In this document: positions 1 to 12,270 of the stretch, piece after piece
How the letters are laid out: each line of letters begins with the position of its first letter
How positions within the stretch are numbered: the stretch's first letter is position 1
Source: Apirhabdus apintestini
GTDB taxonomy: Bacteria; Pseudomonadota; Gammaproteobacteria; Enterobacterales; Enterobacteriaceae
DNA length: 64,000 nt
Assembly: GCA_033977085.1 (NCBI GenBank)
Contig: CP138906.1
Location: 3,224,001-3,288,000, forward strand
Direction of reading: 5' to 3'
Program-made: the position numbers and the translations under genes
Notes under the pieces: generated by a model
Databases searched by the model: none
Told to the model about the DNA's origin: nothing
What the model saw: the letters and a program-made list of their open reading frames with translations, nothing else

Positions 1-2423
<2,423 letters not shown>

Positions 2424-2446
2424 GCTTTACCCCTAAATCTTTTTCT

Positions 2447-3628
2447 TTAGTTTTCAGCCTGCTGAAAGCGATACATCATATTGATTTCATTAACCAGATA
2501 CCGCAAAACACGCTTGTCGTCTTCTGTGAGATCGGCCACTTCTTCGCCCGCATGTTTCGAGTGGCTGGAGATATTAATAATCCGAGCCTCATACGGATTT
2601 GTTTTTCCGTCATCAGTTTTTGGCAAAGATCGCCCCATTTCTTATAGCCAAGAAATGTGGAGGTTTTTTCCAGAATGTTTCTTAAAAAATTAAAGTGATA
2701 CTTGCTCAGTTGACCACTCTCGATGGCTTTTTCGAGTTCTGATTTCAAATAAAGATGATATGAGAACGGTGAGTCATTGGGTTGCTGGTCTAACTCAAAT
2801 GTGCCGTCGTCAAGCCTAGTCATCCGATACTTATCAAGCCATTTTTTCTTGTAACCACCGTCATCACTGTTGAGTTCATTATGCAGAACGTTATAAAAAA
2901 GCGGGTTGTGAGTGGTTATGATGAATTTGACATCAGAATTGTTTGACTTGATCAGTTGGGCCAAATCTACGGCCAATTCAATCAAATGGTTCTCATCCAA
3001 CGAACTGACTGGGTCGTCAATAAATATATATTCCAATTGGTCAAACGCGTTGGTTTCACGCTCGGCGGGTTCAGCAACATTGAGAATGTCAATCACCTGC
3101 TCGATCAGCGTATAGAAAATACTCCAGATGAAATTGCTTTCCTCGCCCTTAGATATTTTCAGATTTCCAGAGTGTTCATCATGGCCACGCTCAATGGAAA
3201 ACGTGATTTCTGAGAAGGCTTTTACAGTGATTTCTCTAGTTATTTCATCTTTTTGCTCTTCGTTAAAGCGAGGTGTGAGCTTATCGTTGGTGTAACGCTG
3301 AAAGGTCGCAATGATATTTCGATCTTGCCCTTGATCTTTCAGCACCCAGTCGGTAAACGAATTGGGTTGGATTTTTAGCCGGGGCTCGGCATCCTGCTCC
3401 AGGTCATTGTCCCAATAGAATAAATCTTCAGTAAACGCGTTGTAATACAGGAATTTATTGCGTGACAGCTCAGACTGTTCGACTTCATCTCCCTCATTCC
3501 CGGGGCAACAAGCTGCTTAAATTCGCGCGACAGGCGTGTTTTCCCCGTGCCATTAAAAGCATAGATCAACTGTATTTTTTATTGGCGTCTTTAAGCTGCT
3601 GGGCGATTTCTGCTAGCGTCTTGCTCAT
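2447..3628 (-). CDS. prrC: PrrC-like anticodon nuclease (AAA/ABC-type ATPase, restriction-linked)
   Basis: PrrC is a latent tRNA-Lys anticodon nuclease kept silent by its type IC restriction partner and released when phage blocks restriction. The start MSKTLAEIAQQL and the length (about 395 codons after correction) match PrrC (396 aa). Visible: Walker A FNGTGKT (about nt 3550), signature-like SKGEES, Walker B YIFIDDPVSSLDE, H-loop ITTHNP. The C-terminal domain has R and E four residues apart in LRNILEK, and an H in ISSHSK; these correspond to the published Arg-Glu-His catalytic triad. Three one-base homopolymer contractions (near 3505, 3577, 2602) break the frame; restoring them gives one continuous protein. 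It sits between hsdS (TGA 3630) and hsdR, exactly as in the E. coli prr locus. The alternative, another AAA protein such as RloC, is less likely because of size and the missing coiled coil. Confidence 0.88.
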
Positions 3629-3629
3629 A

Positions 3630-4920
3630 TCAGGCCACTACCTCTTCAGGCTTGGGAAAGCTCAGCAGCAAATCACGGTAATACTCATATTGCTTTTGGC
3701 GTAATGCGATTTCACGTGGCAAACCTTCACTGATGGAATTGGTAAGGGCATCGAATTTGTCCAGAATGGCGACGATGCGGGCTTGTTCGGCAAGCGATTT
3801 TTCAAGGTCATTTGGATACGGAACAGGAATTGCGATTTTAGCAAACCCATTAATCAATAATGTATTGACCTTAGTTCTGGCCACATACTTTGCTTTCTCG
3901 GCAATGAAAGATGCTGTTTGCATGCAATAGGAAACAAACTTCGGGTTCATTGAATGTCGGAAAGCATAACAGTGGTCGTGAATAGCCACTTTTTCATCTC
4001 CAAGCCAGGCCACGGCTTTACCAACATCCTCGACAGTTTCTCCGACATCAGTTATCACCACGTCTCCTGGTTCTGCATAGCGAAGTGACTTGGCCATATC
4101 GTTTCTGACCTGAGAAAGCGCATGAGTTGCAAAGACGCCGTACCGAGTGTATATCTCACCGTAGTGAATAGCACTGATACCATCTTCGACATAGTCAGCT
4201 TTCGTAAAACGCTTTCCTCGAATAAATTCGCCAATCTCCCCAAAGCTTTCCACTCTACGCCCCCTTTAAAACTCAATAACTGGTCGCGATAGTAGTTGTA
4301 TTGTTTTTTACGGGCTGTAAGCTCGGCTGTAAGCTCGGCTGTAAGAGAGGTAAAAGTGTCCAGAATGCGGACGATTTCGCTCTGGATTTCGAGCGATTTT
4401 TTTGATTTTCTGGGCAGAGGATGGGGACTAGGATTTTCCTAAAACGTTCTTTTGAAATATTGAAGCGAGTTACACCACTTGCAGTTTTCGCAATTTCAGA
4501 ACGCATGAAACGGCTGCGGAATAAATATTTAGAAAATTCAGGATTCAGCGATGCATTTTCATGAAATCTGACTCCAAATGAAAAACTATTCAGATAAACA
4601 GGCTCTTCAGGCTGTATAGTGACAGACGAAGACATGCCTGCTTCCTCAGCGGTTTCAGAAGATCCTGTAAATAAAACGTCACCGTATTTAACCTTATGTT
4701 GGTTTTCAGCATCAGACACCTTTACGGATTCGAGAGAATTAAAGTCAACATCTATATTGGCAAATATGTTTTTATATGTAACAAATTTTGCATTGCCGCT
4801 CTCAAAATCAGACTTACTTTTTCCGTTAAGACCTCCATATATTTCGGCCACATCTCCCAACGGTTTCCAGGCAATCTCAACACCATCCAGCAGCTTTTCG
4901 ATAAAGCTCACCTTGTTCAT
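3630..4920 (-). CDS. hsdS: Type I restriction specificity subunit HsdS
   Basis: HsdS reads the bipartite DNA target for the HsdM2S methylase and the full restriction complex. Two target-recognition domains are visible: TRD1 from 4920 (MNKVSFIEKLLDG) and TRD2 from about 4250 (GEIGEFIRGKRF). Each ends in a conserved helix (KKQYNYYRDQLLSF near 4290, RQKQYEYYRDLLLSF near 3665). The central spacer contains TAEL repeats (separate entry), a hallmark of IC enzymes such as EcoR124I. Two frameshifts at A runs (about 4400 and 4245) interrupt it; both are consistent with a lost A. It overlaps hsdM by 4 bp (ATGA at 4917-4920) and stops 2 bp before prrC, so the locus is one transcript. Target sequence not predictable from this view. 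Confidence 0.9.
4313..4345 (-). repeat. TAEL-encoding 12-bp tandem repeat in hsdS spacer
   Basis: Two full copies of the 12-mer ggctgtaagctc (4313-4336) followed by a partial copy (4337-4345). On the coding strand they give LTAELTAELTA, two TAEL units plus TA. In EcoR124I versus EcoR124/3I, two versus three such units change the spacer of the recognised DNA from 6 to 7 bp. This copy is in the two-unit state. Confidence 0.85.
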
Positions 4921-6469
4921 GCCTCCAGCTCCTTACCTTCGATCTTCGCTACGATGGCATCAATCTCCGCCCGCAATTGATCGATCTTGGTGCCGGTGAT
5001 TTTCAGCTCAGCATTGAGCGTAGTGATATCTACTACTTCGCGATTGTCCTCGGCTTCGATATAGCTACTGACCGACAAATTGTAATCATTGGCCTTAATA
5101 TCTTCAAAGTTCACCGATTTGGCAAAATGATCAACCTCTGCCTTGTTATCAAACACCTGCATGATTTTCTCAATGTGCTTATCAGTGAGCGTGTTGTTAT
5201 TGGTTTCCTTTTTGAATAGCCCGCTGGCATCGATAAATTGAGTGGTCATGTCGGTTTTATGTTTGGATAGCACCAGGATATTGACGGCGATAGTGGTACC
5301 AAAAAACAGATTGGGTGCGAGTAAAATCACGGTTTCGACGTAATTATTGTCCACGAGATATTGCCGGATTTTCTTCTCTGCGCCGCCCCGGTAAAAATGC
5401 CTGGGAAGCAGACAATTGCTGCGCGCCCTTTGCTTGAAAGGTAACTGAGCGCATGCAGTACAAAGGCAAAGTCGGCTTTGGATTTGGGCGCTAACACGCC
5501 TGCCGGGGCAAAACGGTCATCGTTGATTAAGGTCGGGTCGTCTGAGCCGATCCATTTAACCGAGTAAGGTGGGTTGGAAACGATGGCATCAAAAGGTTTG
5601 TCATCGCCAAAATGCGGATTACGCAGCGTATCACCGAGCTGGATATTGAATTTGTCGTAGTTGATGTTGTGCAAGAACATGTTCATCCGCGCCAGGTTGT
5701 AGGTGGTGTGGTTGAGTTCCTGCCCCCAAAACCGTCTTCAATAATGTGGGCGTCAAAGTGTTTTTGGCTTGCAGCAGCAGCGAGCCAGAACCACATGCCG
5801 GGTCATAAATCTTGTTGACGCTGGTTTGCTTGTGCATGGCCAGTTGCGCAATCAGCTTGGACACGTGTTGCGGGGTAAAAACTCACCGCCGGATTTGCCT
5901 GCGTTGGCGGCGTAGTTGGAGATCAGAAACTCGTAAGCATCACCGAAAAGATCGATGTGACTACCCTCAAAATCGCCAAAATCTAATTCTGCCACCCCTT
6001 TGAGCACCGCCGCCAGGCGTGTATTTTTGTCTTTTACCGTATTGCCGAGTCGGTTGCTGGTGGTGTCAAAATCAGCAAACAATCCCTTGATATCGTTCTC
6101 TGAAGGGTATCCGCTGGCTGACATTTCAATAGCCGAGAAGATGTCAGCCAAATCGGTATTTAATTTTTCGTTAGAACTAGCACCTGCGGCGATGTTAACA
6201 AACAAATCGTCTGGGTAAATGAAATAGCCTTTGGTTTTGATGGCGTCGTCTTTGATTTCCGGGGTAATGACGCTCCGGGGAAGTGTTGCATACTTGACAC
6301 TGTCATCACCGCCTTCAATGTAATTGGAAAAATTCTCGCTGATGAAACGGTAAAACAGAGCGCCTAAAACGTATTGCTTAAAATCCCAGCCATCCACTGC
6401 ACCGCGTACATCGTTGGCAATCTGCCAGATCTGGCGTTGCAGTGTGGCGCGTTGTTGGGTGCTTGTCAT
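4917..6469 (-). CDS. hsdM: Type I restriction N6-adenine methylase subunit HsdM
   Basis: HsdM methylates adenine in the target read by HsdS and protects self DNA. Start MTSTQQRATLQRQIW at 6469; about 518 codons, the usual IC length. The helical N-terminal domain is followed by SAM motif I DPACGSGSLL (about nt 5810) and catalytic motif IV NPPYSVKW (about 5565). Frameshifts at about 5880 (T run), 5757 (A run), 5733 (T run) and 5393 (T run) are all one-base contractions; the restored frame is continuous (for example GEFFTPQHVSKL). First gene of the hsdM-hsdS-prrC-hsdR operon; the promoter should lie in 6470-6640. Confidence 0.92.
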
Positions 6470-6604
6470 GATAAAACTCCGGTTTTAATACATTTTTGGT
6501 AGCCAAAGGCCATAATTAGTCCTGCATTATAACGATTAAGGATGTTCTAATCATTTCGAATCGCCACTAAATTGTGTGAATCGCAGAGGTAATGGCGATT
6601 GATT

Positions 6605-6630
6605 AATAGTTCTATATACGGAGAACTATT
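6605..6630. promoter_or_regulatory. Perfect 9-bp inverted repeat between hsdM and the poly-C gene
   Basis: aatagttct and agaactatt are exact reverse complements separated by 8 bp (atatacgg). The repeat lies in the 288-bp gap between the divergent hsdM start (6469) and the ATG at 6758. It could be an operator for either promoter or a hairpin in the rightward transcript. No T run follows, so a terminator is unlikely. The surrounding DNA is AT-rich, but I cannot assign -35/-10 boxes confidently. Confidence 0.45.
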
Positions 6631-6757
6631 TGCTCAGTATTTCCCCAAACGGCCGACTGAAGGGCTCGCGCACCTTGCATGATATATTCTGCTCGCTGTT
6701 GGCCTTGTTAGTTCTGGCGAACTCACGCAGCAGAGCACGCTGTTTCGCTTTACGTAC

Positions 6758-7099
6758 ATGCTCGAAACCGTTCGAGCAATGGACTGGAGCGACTGGCTGG
6801 TGTCCGCCAAAGAATGGGAGGAAAAAGCTAAACTAGCGGGTAATGTCTGTGTAATCTCCCGCCCCCCCCCCCCGAAAGACGAGCTGCATCAGGCGTTCAC
6901 CGACAAGGGTGAACCCATCACGCCGATGGAACTGCGGCTTACTGACGATATCAGTGGCATCCCTGTGCTGCTAGTACAGTGCAACCGGTTGCCCGATGAT
7001 GATGGGTATGTCGTTTATCGACTGTTACTTGAACCATTCCGTGAGCATAAGAGGCTCATGTCCAGCGATATTTCTGATGAAAAAAGAATATTGAGATAA
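6758..7099 (+). CDS. Unrecognised protein with a 12-C homopolymer tract
   Basis: I do not recognise the family. The reading frame is open from about 6677 and the first ATG is at 6758, giving 113 residues ending at 7099. The N-terminus (MLETVRAMDWSDWLVSAKEW) is helical and Trp-rich. Then PPPP is encoded by an uninterrupted run of 12 C, followed by a mixed acidic/basic segment. Neither signal peptide nor membrane segment is seen. It is divergent from hsdM and convergent with the integrase, so it is part of the tRNA-Phe island. The upstream frame runs in from 6677 without a clear start, so the protein may be longer or be a 3' remnant. Run length is unreliable in this assembly, so the frame after the tract could differ. 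Confidence 0.5.
   Translation: MLETVRAMDWSDWLVSAKEWEEKAKLAGNVCVISRPPPPKDELHQAFTDKGEPITPMELRLTDDISGIPVLLVQCNRLPDDDGYVVYRLLLEPFREHKRLMSSDISDEKRILR
6862..6873 (+). repeat. Poly-C tract (12 C) inside a reading frame
   Basis: Twelve consecutive C between g6861 and g6874, encoding prolines. It is the longest single-base run I noticed in the window. Tracts of this kind change length by slipped-strand mispairing and can switch the downstream frame, but they are also the most error-prone in sequencing. Confidence 0.8.
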
Positions 7100-7145
7100 A
7101 AGGACGCCCGGCCACATAGGCTGAGCGTCCGGGGTTTACGCCGTT

Positions 7146-8326
7146 TTATTTTCCACGGCTCAGAATATCTATATGGTCAGCGTACCACTGCATCATTTCA
7201 CGTCGGTTATCAAGATATTGGGCATGATTGTAGGTTCCACGGATACTGTTCTTATCTACGTGAGCAAGCTGCATTTCGATCCATGCCGAGTTGAACCCTT
7301 GCTCATGCAAAATAGTACTCATGGTGTGCCTGAAGCCGTGTCCTGTAGCTTTACCATCGTAGCCGATACGTTTGATCACCATGTTGATACTGGCTTCACT
7401 CATCGGTTTGTTGATGTTGCAGCGCCCTGGAAACACGAGTTGATACTGACCGGTATAAGTGCGGAGTTCCTGCAGGATCGACAGAACCTGGTCTGACAAA
7501 GGCACCAGATGCTTACGGCGTTTCTTCATGCGACTTTCAGGGATCGTCCATAACGCATTCTCCAGATCAAACTCCTGCCACTCTGCAGCGCGTAGCTCAA
7601 TCGTACGTACTCCTGTCAGTAGCAACAGGCTGGTTGCCATACGTGTAATGCAACTGCCGTGGTAATCAGCCAGGCAGGCAAGGAACGCCGGTAATTCAGA
7701 AGCCTGAAGGTGAGGGAAGTGTTCTGTCTTTGGTGCAGTCAGTGTACCGGTGAGTTCCGCTGCCGGATTAATCGTTGCACGTCCCGTTGCGATAGCATAA
7801 CGGAAGATCTGATTACAGTACTGCCTGACCTTACGGAGTTTCTCCAGTGAACCACGCTTTTCAATCAGGCGTAAAACCTCCAGCATCTCCAGAGGCAGGA
7901 TCTCCGTGACAGGGCGTTTGCCCACATGAGGGAAAATATCCTTCTCCAGCGCTTCCATAACGCTCTCAGCGTAGCTTTCCGACCATGAGATACACTTGTG
8001 CTTGTGCCACTCCATAGCGAGCGCTCTGAAGGTATTAACGGTGGATATCTTTTTGCGAGTTTTTCGAGCTGCTTTTTCTCGCTCGGGTCGCCACCCTCAG
8101 CAATCACCTTTCTGGCTTCATCGCGTTTTACACGCGCATCAGCCAGGGATATCTCTGGGTAAACACCAATAGATAACTTTTTCTCTTTACCAGCGATACG
8201 GTATTTCATACGCCAGTAGCGTTTTCCTGTGGTGGTAACCAGAAGAAAAAGTCCACGTTCGTCAGAAAGTTTATAGTCCTTCTCTTTAGGCTTGGCAGTC
8301 TCTACCTGCCGGGCTGTCAGTGCCAT
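7146..8326 (-). CDS. Tyrosine-type site-specific integrase (P4-like)
   Basis: Inserts and excises the island by recombination at the tRNA-Phe 3' end. The N-terminal arm (MALTARQVETAKPKEKDYKL) is the DUF4102 arm-binding domain; the catalytic domain carries the Arg of TGVRTIEL, HGFRH and the Tyr of GTYNHAQY. About 394 codons, normal for P4-type integrases. A frameshift at the A run near 8048-8055 (one A short) splits arm and core domains; restoring it gives KLAKKISTVNTFRAL. The gene starts 176 bp from the tRNA 3' end, the usual island arrangement. The far attachment site is not in the window, so the island extends past position 1. Confidence 0.92.
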
Positions 8327-8501
8327 ATGGGGGCCTCAAATTTCATTGAACAAGAAGAGCCCCCTGAAAAGCCCCCAGATGCAACTTGATTTAGAGAGAG
8401 TTGGGTTGAGGTCAGTGGAGCTCGAAATGTCAGAAAGTTATGTATGGCAGTGATTATACTTGAGTTTTGTGGAGTTTGGGAGACGTACATAGAAGTGAAA
8501 G

Positions 8502-8577
8502 TGGTGCCCGGACTCGGAATCGAACCAAGGACACGGGGATTTTCAATCCCCTGCTCTACCGACTGAGCTATCCGGGC
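8502..8577 (-). tRNA. tRNA-Phe (GAA), island attachment site
   Basis: The minus strand reads gcccggatagctcagtcggt from 8577. The molecule is 76 nt with CCA encoded (8502-8504). The anticodon GAA lies in the loop ttgaaaa; the T arm is ggttcgattcc; the acceptor ends pair (gcccgga/tccgggc). It matches enterobacterial pheU/pheV. Its 3' end faces the integrase at 7146-8326, so it is the likely attB of the island. Confidence 0.97.
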
Positions 8578-8743
8578 AACGGCCCGCATTAAACCGTAAA
8601 GCGCCGTATGCGTCAATGGGTTTGTCGCAAATAGGATGCATTGGTTGGCGAACTGCGCATTTTATTTACACTACGGGTTAAGACGCTGCATAGGCTATCA
8701 ACTTTTTATGTGTTTGCTGACAGGCCTGCCTGATTTATTCTGT

Positions 8744-8791
8744 AACGCCAACGCCAACGCCAACGCCAAAGCCAACGCCAACGCCAACGCT
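8744..8791. repeat. Eight tandem copies of a 6-bp unit (aacgcc)
   Basis: Units at 8744, 8750, 8756, 8762, 8768 (aaagcc variant), 8774, 8780 and 8786 (aacgct variant). The array lies in the 309-bp gene-free stretch between tRNA-Phe (8577) and the IS at 8887. Apart from this array and the short native 3' tail of mltC (8876-8886), I see nothing else in the gap. It is a candidate variable-number tandem repeat. Confidence 0.8.
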
Positions 8792-8954
8792 GCTACGGTA
8801 TAGCGCGGCCGGGTCTGTTTATCATCTTACAAACCCGGCGAGAAAAACCGCCTGTGGCGCCTGACAGGCTCTATTAACGCGTTCGGTGTCAACAACGGGT
8901 AAAAAGTGATCCACTTACCGTCACCACCAACGGTCTAATATTGATCCACCTTGC

Positions 8955-9732
8955 TTACTCAGGATTAGCTTCCGCTATAACCCCGGCCTTTCGTTTCTGC
9001 TTCAGTCGATAGCTCTCTCCTTTTATCTGGACTACGTGTGAGTGATGTAAGATCCGGTCCAGCATTGCCGATGTCAGGGCTGCATCACCCGCGAACGTCT
9101 GGTCCCACTGCCCGAACGGCAGGTTAGAGGTCAGGATCATCGCGCTCTTTTCGTAACGTTTGGCAATGACCTGGAAGAACAGCTTTGCCTCTTCCTGGCT
9201 GAACGGCAGATAGCCTATTTCGTCGATGATGAGCAGTTTGGGGGCCATGACACCGCGATTGAGTGTCGTTTTGTAACGCCCCTGACGCTGGGAAGTCGAC
9301 AACTGTAACAGCAGGTCCGCTGCTGTTGTGAAGCGAACCTTGATGCCCGCCCGTACTGCCTCGTAGCCCATGGCTATCGCCAGATGTGTTTTCCCCACGC
9401 CCGAGGGGCCCAGCAACACGATGTTTTCGTTACGTTCGATGAAGCTCAGGGAACGCAGCGACTGGATTTGCTTCTGAGGTGCGCCGGTGGCGAAGGTGAA
9501 GTCGTATTCCTCGAACGTCTTCACCGCCGGGAAGGCTGCCATCCGCGTGTACATCGCCTGTTTACGCTGATGCCGGGCCAGTTTCTCCTCATGTAGCAGG
9601 TGCTCCGGGAAGTCCATATAGCTCCATTCCTGATCCACTGCCTGTTGCGACAGTGCCGGCGCCGCGCCGATAAGGCTGTCCAGCTGGGCTGTTCAGCAAG
9701 CACCATCAGCCGTTGATGTTGTAGTTCGACCA

Positions 9733-9736
<4 letters not shown>
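8955..9736 (-). CDS. istB: IS21 transposition helper ATPase IstB (copy 1)
   Basis: IstB is the AAA+ partner that loads and controls the IstA transposase. Walker A GPSGVGKTH and Walker B LLIIDEIGYLPFSQEEAK are visible. The start at 9736 overlaps the istA stop. A frameshift near 9688 breaks the N-terminus: this copy reads ccagctgggctg where copy 3 has ccagctggagctg, so an A is missing at a GAGCTG site. The long C-terminal part (from 9638) matches copy 3. Another AGCT difference (cgacaactg versus cgacagctg) lies at about 9300. Confidence 0.93.
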
Positions 9737-10754
<1,018 letters not shown>

Positions 10755-10817
10755 AAGCTCCCCTGTATTCAGAGGAGCAGATTAACCCCTGGATCAGTTT
10801 TCAACCGCTGGGGTGGA

Positions 10818-11912
10818 TCAGTTTTGCACCGTTGGTAACATTCGGCGATAGCTGCGCTGTGCGGCGTTAACATTCTGCAAATAGCGCCGCGATTCGGCAG
10901 ACGGATGTTTCGATGTCAGCGTTTGATAAACGCCATCCGGCGTCAGGCTATTAATCAGGCTAAAGGCGCGGGTTTTATCGCGATCGAATACGCGCAGCAC
11001 GCTGCCTGCGCCGCCGTTATAGGCGGTAATCACCGCGTAGCGTTTTGAGGTTTGATTATCGATGCCGGAAAGGTACACATCGCCCAGCATTGCTAAATAG
11101 GCGGTGCCGGTATCGATATTATTCGCCGGATCGAACAGATAGCTTCGGCTTGGTTTCCCCCATTTGCCTCTTGCCCGGAACACATCCAGCCCGGCGGTAT
11201 GCTGCACTACTTGCATCAGGCCCAGCGCATCAGAATTGCTTACGGCGTAAGGGTTAAAGCTCGATTCCGTTTGCATAATGGCGAGGATAAGCGATTCATC
11301 CACCCCGTATTTTCGGGACGCCTCGCGCACCAAATCAAGGTACTTGTGCGCACGTTTATCCAGGTGGTTCGGCACCAGATTCAGCTTCACGCTGTAGATA
11401 ATATGCAGGCCGCTATTTCTGCGCTGCAGGCGGTTTTGCAGCAGCCAGTCGGCAAAGCGTTTAGCCCGCCATTCCCAGCGAATAGGTTCGCCGTTATTGT
11501 CTACGACCTGGCCATAAAGGAACGGCTCTTTTGATATATGGATATCGTTGGCGTCAGAATATAAATCGACGCTGCCGGGGTCATCGCCCATCAGAAGTGT
11601 CATTACAATCGCCTGGCGTAAATGTTCCAGCGGCTCGGTTCCGTCTATCGTTTCAACGGTCATTGTCCCGGCATCGAAATTAATATGGCTGCGGGTTTGG
11701 TAGCCGTCGGTATATTTCACATAATCCTTAGGGCCGGCGATCAGTACTTCATTAAAGCCCCAAATATTTTCGATATTGTGCGCAAACTGCCCCATGAGAA
11801 TATCGAAACCGTTGGTATCTTTGACCCATTCTTCGTGAAAACCGTCCGTTTTTTTATCGGAGCAGGAGATAAGCAGGGGAGCTAAAAGAGCCAGCGCTAA
11901 CAGTTTTTTCAT
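10818..11912 (-). CDS. mltC: Membrane-bound lytic murein transglycosylase C, 3' end replaced by IS
   Basis: MltC is an outer-membrane lipoprotein that cleaves peptidoglycan with 1,6-anhydro product formation. The signal peptide ends in the lipobox LISC (residues 14-17). The N-terminal DUF3393 domain is followed by an SLT domain with the catalytic Glu in MQTESSFN and the AYNGG motif. The IS insertion at 10841-10845 replaces the native last codons: the uninterrupted gene would end ...RSYRRTR-stop, using 8876-8886 beyond the IS. The present frame reads ...RSYRRMLPTVQN and stops inside the IS at 10818. The change affects only the extreme C-terminus, so activity is probably kept. It is downstream of yggX on the same strand. 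Confidence 0.95.
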   Translation of the reverse strand: MKKLLALALLAPLLISCSDKKTDGFHEEWVKDTNGFDILMGQFAHNIENIWGFNEVLIAGPKDYVKYTDGYQTRSHINFDAGTMTVETIDGTEPLEHLRQAIVMTLLMGDDPGSVDLYSDANDIHISKEPFLYGQVVDNNGEPIRWEWRAKRFADWLLQNRLQRRNSGLHIIYSVKLNLVPNHLDKRAHKYLDLVREASRKYGVDESLILAIMQTESSFNPYAVSNSDALGLMQVVQHTAGLDVFRARGKWGKPSRSYLFDPANNIDTGTAYLAMLGDVYLSGIDNQTSKRYAVITAYNGGAGSVLRVFDRDKTRAFSLINSLTPDGVYQTLTSKHPSAESRRYLQNVNAAQRSYRRMLPTVQN

Positions 11913-11995
11913 TGTTTTCGACGCATGATTAAGAGTTTACGGAACAGCATCGCGTTAGTTATCCGGGCTTAACGCCCGGTATGTTAAGCGGCCGT

Positions 11996-12270
11996 TTATT
12001 CAGCTTCAGGCGGCGTATAGCCTTCAATATGCACATCTTTCTTATCAAAAAGAAAACTCACCATCTCTTGCTCTAATAGTTTGCGATGCTCAGGGTTCAT
12101 CATATTGAGTTTTTCTCGTTAATGAGCATTGTTTGCTTTGCCTGCCACAGCGCCCAAGCCTCTTTTGAGATGTCATTATAGATTCGTTTTCCGAGTTCAC
12201 CGGGGTAGAGCTGAAAGTCCAGCCCTTCGGCTTCGCGTTCAAGATAGGTACAAAAAATAGTGCGGCTCAT
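11996..12270 (-). CDS. yggX: Iron-trafficking/oxidative-protection protein YggX
   Basis: YggX is a small Fe(II)-linked protein that protects Fe-S clusters from oxidation and lies in the SoxRS response of enterics. Start MSRTIFCTYLEREAEGLDF at 12270, 91 codons as usual. A frameshift at the A5 run (about 12112) stops the raw frame at TCA-ATA-TGA; one extra A gives NEKKLNMMNPEHRKLL and continues to GYTPPEAE at 11996. It overlaps the mutY stop by ATGA, so the two genes are translationally coupled. Confidence 0.93.

Noticed and set aside
7100..7140. Terminator between the poly-C gene and the integrase
   Set aside because: ggacgc and gcgtcc can pair, but the loop is 17 nt and no T run follows on either strand.
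8744..8791. CRISPR-like array
   Set aside because: The unit is 6 bp with no spacers; it is a simple tandem repeat. No CRISPR array or cas gene was seen anywhere in the window.
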